From Roseiarcus sp049513815 (GTDB taxonomy: Bacteria; Pseudomonadota; Alphaproteobacteria; Rhizobiales; Beijerinckiaceae), in assembly GCA_049513815.1 (NCBI GenBank), contig JBEKVR010000045.1, forward strand, positions 1 to 29,446: a stretch of DNA of 29,446 nt, in the 5' to 3' direction. Within the stretch, counting starts at the first letter, position 1. Each line of letters starts with the position of its first letter. A program made the translations under genes and the position numbers. Below, in pieces: positions 26,171 to 29,446 of this stretch. A model generated the notes under the pieces. The model ran no database searches, was not told where the DNA came from, and worked only from the letters and a program-made list of their open reading frames with translations.

Positions 26171-27412
26171 TCACGCCGCGCTTTTCGCTTCGCCGATGAT
26201 CCCGCGCGTCAGCGACCCATCGGTCGGATAGAGCGGAATCAGGCACGCCTGCAGCGCGTGATAGAGGTCAGGCTTGCCGACGAAATAACCGTCGATCGGC
26301 TCGAGCGCGTCGTCGAGCTGCGGCTGCCAGCCGCCGTCGCGCCGGTCGATGAAGCGGCGCGCGGCGAAGTCCCACAAGCGCCGATACCAGGCCTCGACCT
26401 CCGCGCCGCCATCGAGCGCGCCGAGAAACGTCGCCGCGCCGATTCCCTCGCAGACCGGCCACCACAGGCGGTTGCGCACGCGCGGCGCGCCGTTCCATTC
26501 GAGCGTGTAGTAGACGCCGCCGCGCGTCTTGTCCCACCCCTCTGCGAGCGCGCGCGCGAACAGGCCGCGCGCGGCTTCCGGCAACCAGGCGAGGCGGCGA
26601 CCGCCGAGCACCCACAGCTGCAAGGCCAGCCGCGTCCATTCGAGCGAATGGCCCGGGGTCACGCCGTAGGGGCGGAACATGTCGGAGCCCTTGTAATCGC
26701 GGTCGACCGTCCAGTCGGCGCGATAATGCTCGGGCACGCGCCAATCGTAGGCGGCCGCGGAGCGGCGCAGGATGAGGTCGGCGATGCTCTCGGCCTTGGC
26801 GAGGAAACTGGCGTCGCCGGTCGCTTCAAACGCCGCCATCAGCGCCTCGGTCAGGTGCATGTTGGCGTTCTGGCCGCGATAGTCGGAGAACGACGTCCAG
26901 TCCTCGTGAAACTCCTCGACGCTCGCGCCGTGCGCCTTGTCCCAGAAGCGCGTCTCGAGAATTTGCGCGACATCGGCGAGCAGCGCGTCGGCGTCTGGAT
27001 GGCCGACGCATTTGGCGCTGGCCCCAGCGAGCAGGACGAAGGCGTGACCATAGGCGAGCTTGTCGCGCTCGCGCGGGCCGTCGTCGTCGAACGACCAGAA
27101 ATAGCCGCCGTGCCGCGAATCGCGATGGCGCTCGCGGATCGCCTTCATGCCGTGATCGACGATGTCGGCGGCGCCGGGCCGACCGAGCAGGTGCGCGATG
27201 GCGAAGCAATGGACCATGCGCGTCGTCTCGTGCAGCGGCCGCACGCGGTCGCTCGCCAGCGGCCGGCCGCGAACGTCGAGATTGGCGAAGCCGCCCTTGG
27301 GATCGATCAGATCCGGCTCGTAAAACGCCAGCAGCGAATCAGCCTCGTCGGCGAGCCAGCGGCGGTGGGCGGGGCGGGCGCGCCAGAATGGCGGCGTAAC
27401 GGGCAGGGTCAT
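26171..27412 (-). CDS. AGE-family sugar isomerase/epimerase (YihS/mannose-isomerase-like)
   Basis: A 413-residue (alpha/alpha)6-barrel enzyme of the N-acylglucosamine 2-epimerase superfamily. Active-site positions typical of the aldose-ketose isomerase branch are visible: Arg65 (HETTRMVH), GGYFWSFDDDGP (102-113), His186 in NANMHLTEA, His255 in PGHSLEWTRL, WWPVCEGIGA (317-326) and His385 in PDLYHALQ. The substrate could be mannose, glucose, sulfoquinovose or an N-acyl sugar; no transporter or sulfosugar genes are nearby to decide. The stop is 7 bases from the cysK stop (convergent), and the start is 142 bases from hemW (divergent). Confidence 0.87.
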   Translation of the reverse strand: MTLPVTPPFWRARPAHRRWLADEADSLLAFYEPDLIDPKGGFANLDVRGRPLASDRVRPLHETTRMVHCFAIAHLLGRPGAADIVDHGMKAIRERHRDSRHGGYFWSFDDDGPRERDKLAYGHAFVLLAGASAKCVGHPDADALLADVAQILETRFWDKAHGASVEEFHEDWTSFSDYRGQNANMHLTEALMAAFEATGDASFLAKAESIADLILRRSAAAYDWRVPEHYRADWTVDRDYKGSDMFRPYGVTPGHSLEWTRLALQLWVLGGRRLAWLPEAARGLFARALAEGWDKTRGGVYYTLEWNGAPRVRNRLWWPVCEGIGAATFLGALDGGAEVEAWYRRLWDFAARRFIDRRDGGWQPQLDDALEPIDGYFVGKPDLYHALQACLIPLYPTDGSLTRGIIGEAKSAA

Positions 27413-27554
27413 GGTTCGGCGTTTCCTCCGCGGCGGAATCTGCGGCCTTTTGTCGTGCAGCGCCAGTCCCCCTCTCGCCGCATGCGGATCGGGGCGAGCG
27501 CGACAGCGAGCAAAGTTTGTGGCGCCGCGCCCGGCAAGCTGGCATAAGGCGGCG

Positions 27555-28748
27555 ATGACGACGAGCGAATCCCTCGGTCGGACCGCGTCCGGCGTCGCCG
27601 ACGCCGACGCCGGTTTCGGCGTCTACATCCACTGGCCGTTCTGCCTCGCCAAATGCCCCTATTGCGATTTCAACTCGCACGTGCGGGCCGAGCCGGTGGA
27701 CGAGGAGCGATTCGTCGCCGCCTTCAAGACCGAGATCGCCCATCGCGCCGCGCTGACGCCAGGACGCGAGGCGCGCTCGATCTTCTTCGGCGGCGGCACG
27801 CCGTCGCTGATGAAGCCGCAGACGGTGCAGAGCCTGATCGACGCGGTGGCGGCCGCTTGGCCGCTCGCCGCCGACGCTGAAATCACGCTCGAGGCCAATC
27901 CCACCAGCGTCGAGGCCGGGCGCTTCCGCGGCTATCGCGCCGCCGGCGTCAACCGCATTTCGATCGGCGTCCAGGCGCTCGACGACGCCGACCTCAAGGC
28001 GCTCGGCCGCCGCCACGACGTCGCCGAAGCGGTCGAGGCGGTCAAGACCGCAGCGGCGATCTTCCCACGCTATTCGTTCGACCTCATCTACGCCCGCCCC
28101 GGCCAGAGCGAGGCGGCCTGGCGCGCCGAACTGACCAAAGCGATGGCGATGGCCGGCGAGCATCTGTCGATCTACCAACTCACCATCGAGCCCGACACGA
28201 TCTTCGAGCGGCTGTGGCGCGCCGGCAAACTGGCGACGCCAGACGAAGAACTCGGCCGCGCGCTGTTCGACGCGACTCAGGAGATTACCGAGGCGCACGG
28301 CCTGCCGGCCTACGAGGTCTCCAACCACGCCCGGCCGGGCGCCGAATGCCGGCACAACTTGGTCTATTGGCGCTACGGCGAATACGTCGGGATCGGTCCA
28401 GGCGCGCACGGCCGCATCGTCGGCCGCGACGGCCGGCGCGCTCAGGCGACCGAGAAGCACCCGGAAATGTGGCTGACCCAGGTCGAGAGCGAAGGCCATG
28501 GCCTGATCGAGAACGCGTTGCTCAGCGCCGAGGAACAGGGCGACGAATTCCTGCTGATGGGGCTGCGCTTGCGCGAGGGGATCGATTCGGCCCGCTTCAC
28601 CGCGCTGAGCGGCCGGACGCTGCGCCGCCGCCAGATCGACGACCTCGTCGCCGAAGGCTTCATCGAGGAGACGCGCGAGGGCCGCATCCGCGTCACCAGC
28701 ACGGGCGCCCCGCTGCTCGACGCGGTCGTCGCCGACCTCGCGGCGTGA
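27555..28748 (+). CDS. hemW: HemW heme chaperone (radical SAM, coproporphyrinogen III oxidase-like)
   Basis: A radical-SAM-family protein that in E. coli and Lactococcus binds heme and delivers it to respiratory enzymes; often mis-annotated as HemN. The 397-residue product has the Fe-S motif CLAKCPYCDF (Cys30, Cys34, Cys37), with Phe rather than the fourth cysteine of true HemN, FFGGGTPSL, IGVQALDD, and the HNLVYW motif (267-272) typical of HemW. ATG 27555 with AGGCGG upstream is chosen over an in-frame ATG at 27411, which would add 48 unrelated residues overlapping the divergent gene. In many alphaproteobacteria it is preceded by rdgB; here that neighbour is absent. Confidence 0.95.
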   Translation: MTTSESLGRTASGVADADAGFGVYIHWPFCLAKCPYCDFNSHVRAEPVDEERFVAAFKTEIAHRAALTPGREARSIFFGGGTPSLMKPQTVQSLIDAVAAAWPLAADAEITLEANPTSVEAGRFRGYRAAGVNRISIGVQALDDADLKALGRRHDVAEAVEAVKTAAAIFPRYSFDLIYARPGQSEAAWRAELTKAMAMAGEHLSIYQLTIEPDTIFERLWRAGKLATPDEELGRALFDATQEITEAHGLPAYEVSNHARPGAECRHNLVYWRYGEYVGIGPGAHGRIVGRDGRRAQATEKHPEMWLTQVESEGHGLIENALLSAEEQGDEFLLMGLRLREGIDSARFTALSGRTLRRRQIDDLVAEGFIEETREGRIRVTSTGAPLLDAVVADLAA

Positions 28749-28950
28749 GCGAGGGCCGGGACGCCCGCGCGAGGCGGGGCGGCGGCGGCCGAACCGACCG
28801 AGGCCGGCGCCATTTTCCGGCGCGTCTGTTTGTTTTCAAGGCCCTGCGCGACAATTTTCCGCCGCCTCGTCGCGCGGCCCAGGCTTCGCTCGCCAGCCGG
28901 TGCGGGTCCACTGAAGGAGTGAGGAAGCTGCCGCCGTAATCCGTGGTCTC
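28749..28950. other. Gene-free strip after hemW with a weak terminator-like hairpin
   Basis: No coding sequence is convincing. GCCGG (28803-28807) and CCGGC (28817-28821) can pair around a T-rich loop and are followed by GCGTCTGTTTGTTTT, a poor but possible hemW terminator. Beyond it the sequence is unremarkable up to the GTCAAG array. Confidence 0.35.
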
Positions 28951-29029
28951 GTCAAGCCGCGTCAAGCGCCGCCGTCAAGTTTCGTCAAGTCCTGTCAAGT
29001 TTCGTCAAGTAATGTCAAGGCTCGTCAAG
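28951..29029 (+). repeat. Phased GTCAAG array (eight copies)
   Basis: GTCAAG begins at 28951, 28961, 28974, 28984, 28994, 29004, 29014 and 29024: intervals of 10, 13, 10, 10, 10, 10 and 10 bases. Every copy is preceded by C or T (YGTCAAG). Bases 28974-28993 and 28994-29013 also form a 20-base repeat with 18 identities. A 10-base period shifts reading frame at each copy, so the repeat cannot be a protein repeat; it places all boxes on one face of the helix, as in protein-binding arrays. Read on the minus strand each copy is CTTGAC, the -35 hexamer reported for rhizobial sigma-70 promoters, but no -10 partner is visible. Function unknown. Confidence 0.9.
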
Positions 29030-29042
29030 CCTTTGCTTGACG
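29023..29042. repeat. Inverted repeat closing the GTCAAG array
   Basis: CGTCAAGC (29023-29030), CTTT, GCTTGACG (29035-29042): perfect 8-bp arms built from the last direct copy and one inverted copy of the same box. It could be a dimer operator or an RNA hairpin; no T-run follows, so a terminator is unlikely. Confidence 0.8.
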
Positions 29043-29192
29043 GCGCTTGCTGCAATTTCAACGACTTGCCCGGCAAATCGTTGACGCCCGCGCCGCGGCC
29101 GGGCCTCAGACGGCCGACGCCGCTTGGAACCGCCGCCGACCGATGAAACAAGGATAACGCCGGTTTCGGCGCCGGCAAAGACATTGTCGCTC
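29043..29192. other. Non-coding strip after the array
   Basis: No gene, promoter or known RNA is recognised. It separates the GTCAAG array from the end of the possible partial minus-strand gene. Confidence 0.4.
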
Positions 29193-29446
29193 TTACGCCG
29201 GCAGGATCCGCATTTCTTCAACGGCGACAAGCGCTTGGCGGGCAGCGCCGCCGACCTCTTGTCTGGACGGCGCCCCTTGGTCAAGGGTGCATCTGAGGTT
29301 TGCGAACGTCTCGGACGCGGTCACGTCTTCGGCCTGTTGAGGCGGGGCGAGCCCCGCTGGCCCTGATGTTATGTCCGCTGCGGTCCCTTGCCCCATCATG
29401 GAAGCGCGCTGTTTCCGCGCTGAGGTCGACTCGGGCTTCCGGACTT
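29193..29446 (-). CDS. Possible C-terminal part of an unidentified gene running in from the right edge
   Basis: On the minus strand a frame stays open from the window edge to a TAA at 29193-29195, giving at least 84 residues with fairly balanced composition (alanine, glutamine and glutamate among the common residues; ends EEMRILPA). An internal ATG pair lies at 29399-29394. I do not recognise the sequence. Third-position G/C bias is weaker than in neighbouring genes, and the plus strand also has an open frame here (29124-29366), so this may be non-coding. If real, it converges on hemW with the GTCAAG array between them. Confidence 0.3.
   Translation of the reverse strand, partial: VRKPESTSARKQRASMMGQGTAADITSGPAGLAPPQQAEDVTASETFANLRCTLDQGAPSRQEVGGAARQALVAVEEMRILPA

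Noticed and set aside
27411..27554. N-terminal extension of HemW from ATG 27411
   Set aside because: The extra 48 residues do not match the family and overlap the start of the divergent AGE-family gene.
28951..29029. CRISPR array
   Set aside because: Repeats are 6-7 bases with 3-4-base gaps, far shorter than CRISPR repeats and spacers, and no cas gene is present.
28943..29146. Small protein encoded through the GTCAAG array
   Set aside because: The 10-base period changes frame at every copy, so the repeat is not maintained as a peptide; no ribosome site.
29342..29357. GCGGGGC/GCCCCGC hairpin as a terminator
   Set aside because: Strong stem but a two-base loop and no T-run on either side; it falls inside the possible partial gene.
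29124..29366. 80-residue plus-strand frame near the right edge
   Set aside because: No ribosome site, no recognisable motif and competing with the minus-strand frame that is open to the edge.

Overview
The window is very GC-rich and carries gene orders typical of Alphaproteobacteria, most likely Hyphomicrobiales (Rhizobiales). Three things point there: ccmA divergent from acnA, the ubiE-ubiB-coaBC-dut block, and a cytochrome c maturation (ccm) set with a short ccmD. Genus cannot be read from the sequence. Almost all of it is ordinary chromosomal housekeeping DNA with dense, translationally coupled genes. I see no tRNA, rRNA, CRISPR array, insertion sequence or phage gene.

Layout. (1) 1-4910: the end of an exopolysaccharide cluster, with a Wzz/tyrosine-kinase-like co-polymerase (its start lies outside the window), a VpsF/Wzy-like polymerase and a Wzx-like flippase, joined by GTGA overlaps; apaG follows. 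(2) 5358-6846 (minus): ccmC-ccmD-ccmG. (3) 7115-12983: an accessory block with a GAF-GAF-PAS-PAS-GGDEF-EAL protein, a PsiF-like repeat protein, an alpha/beta hydrolase, a CapA-like protein and a DUF2267-like protein. (4) 13358-14655 (minus): ccmA-ccmB, then acnA divergently. (5) 17587-20241 (minus): a membrane CHASE-PAS-GGDEF-EAL protein. (6) 20445-26163: ubiE, ubiB, coaBC, dut, an Rrf2-type regulator and cysK. (7) 26171-28748: an AGE-family sugar isomerase/epimerase, divergent from hemW. (8) 28749-29446: a mostly gene-free tail with an unusual repeat array and a possible partial gene entering from the right edge.

How the genes fit together. Blocks 2 and 4 read as one ccmABCDG operon split by block 3: all five ccm genes share the minus strand and the usual order. 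A 16-bp direct repeat (one mismatch) lies on each side of the interrupting genes and may be the footprint of the event. The ccm genes, ubiE/ubiB (ubiquinone), acnA (TCA cycle) and hemW (heme) give much of the window a respiratory theme. Two c-di-GMP turnover proteins and an exopolysaccharide machine suggest a link to surface lifestyle.

The least ordinary sequences are non-coding: eight copies of GTCAAG, mostly in strict 10-bp phase, at 28951-29029, ending in an inverted repeat; a palindromic TTAA-N7-TTAA (CtrA-like) site before ubiE; an AT-rich tract with a perfect DnaA box between ubiB and coaBC; and the direct repeat flanking the ccm interruption. No complete new multi-gene system is evident.
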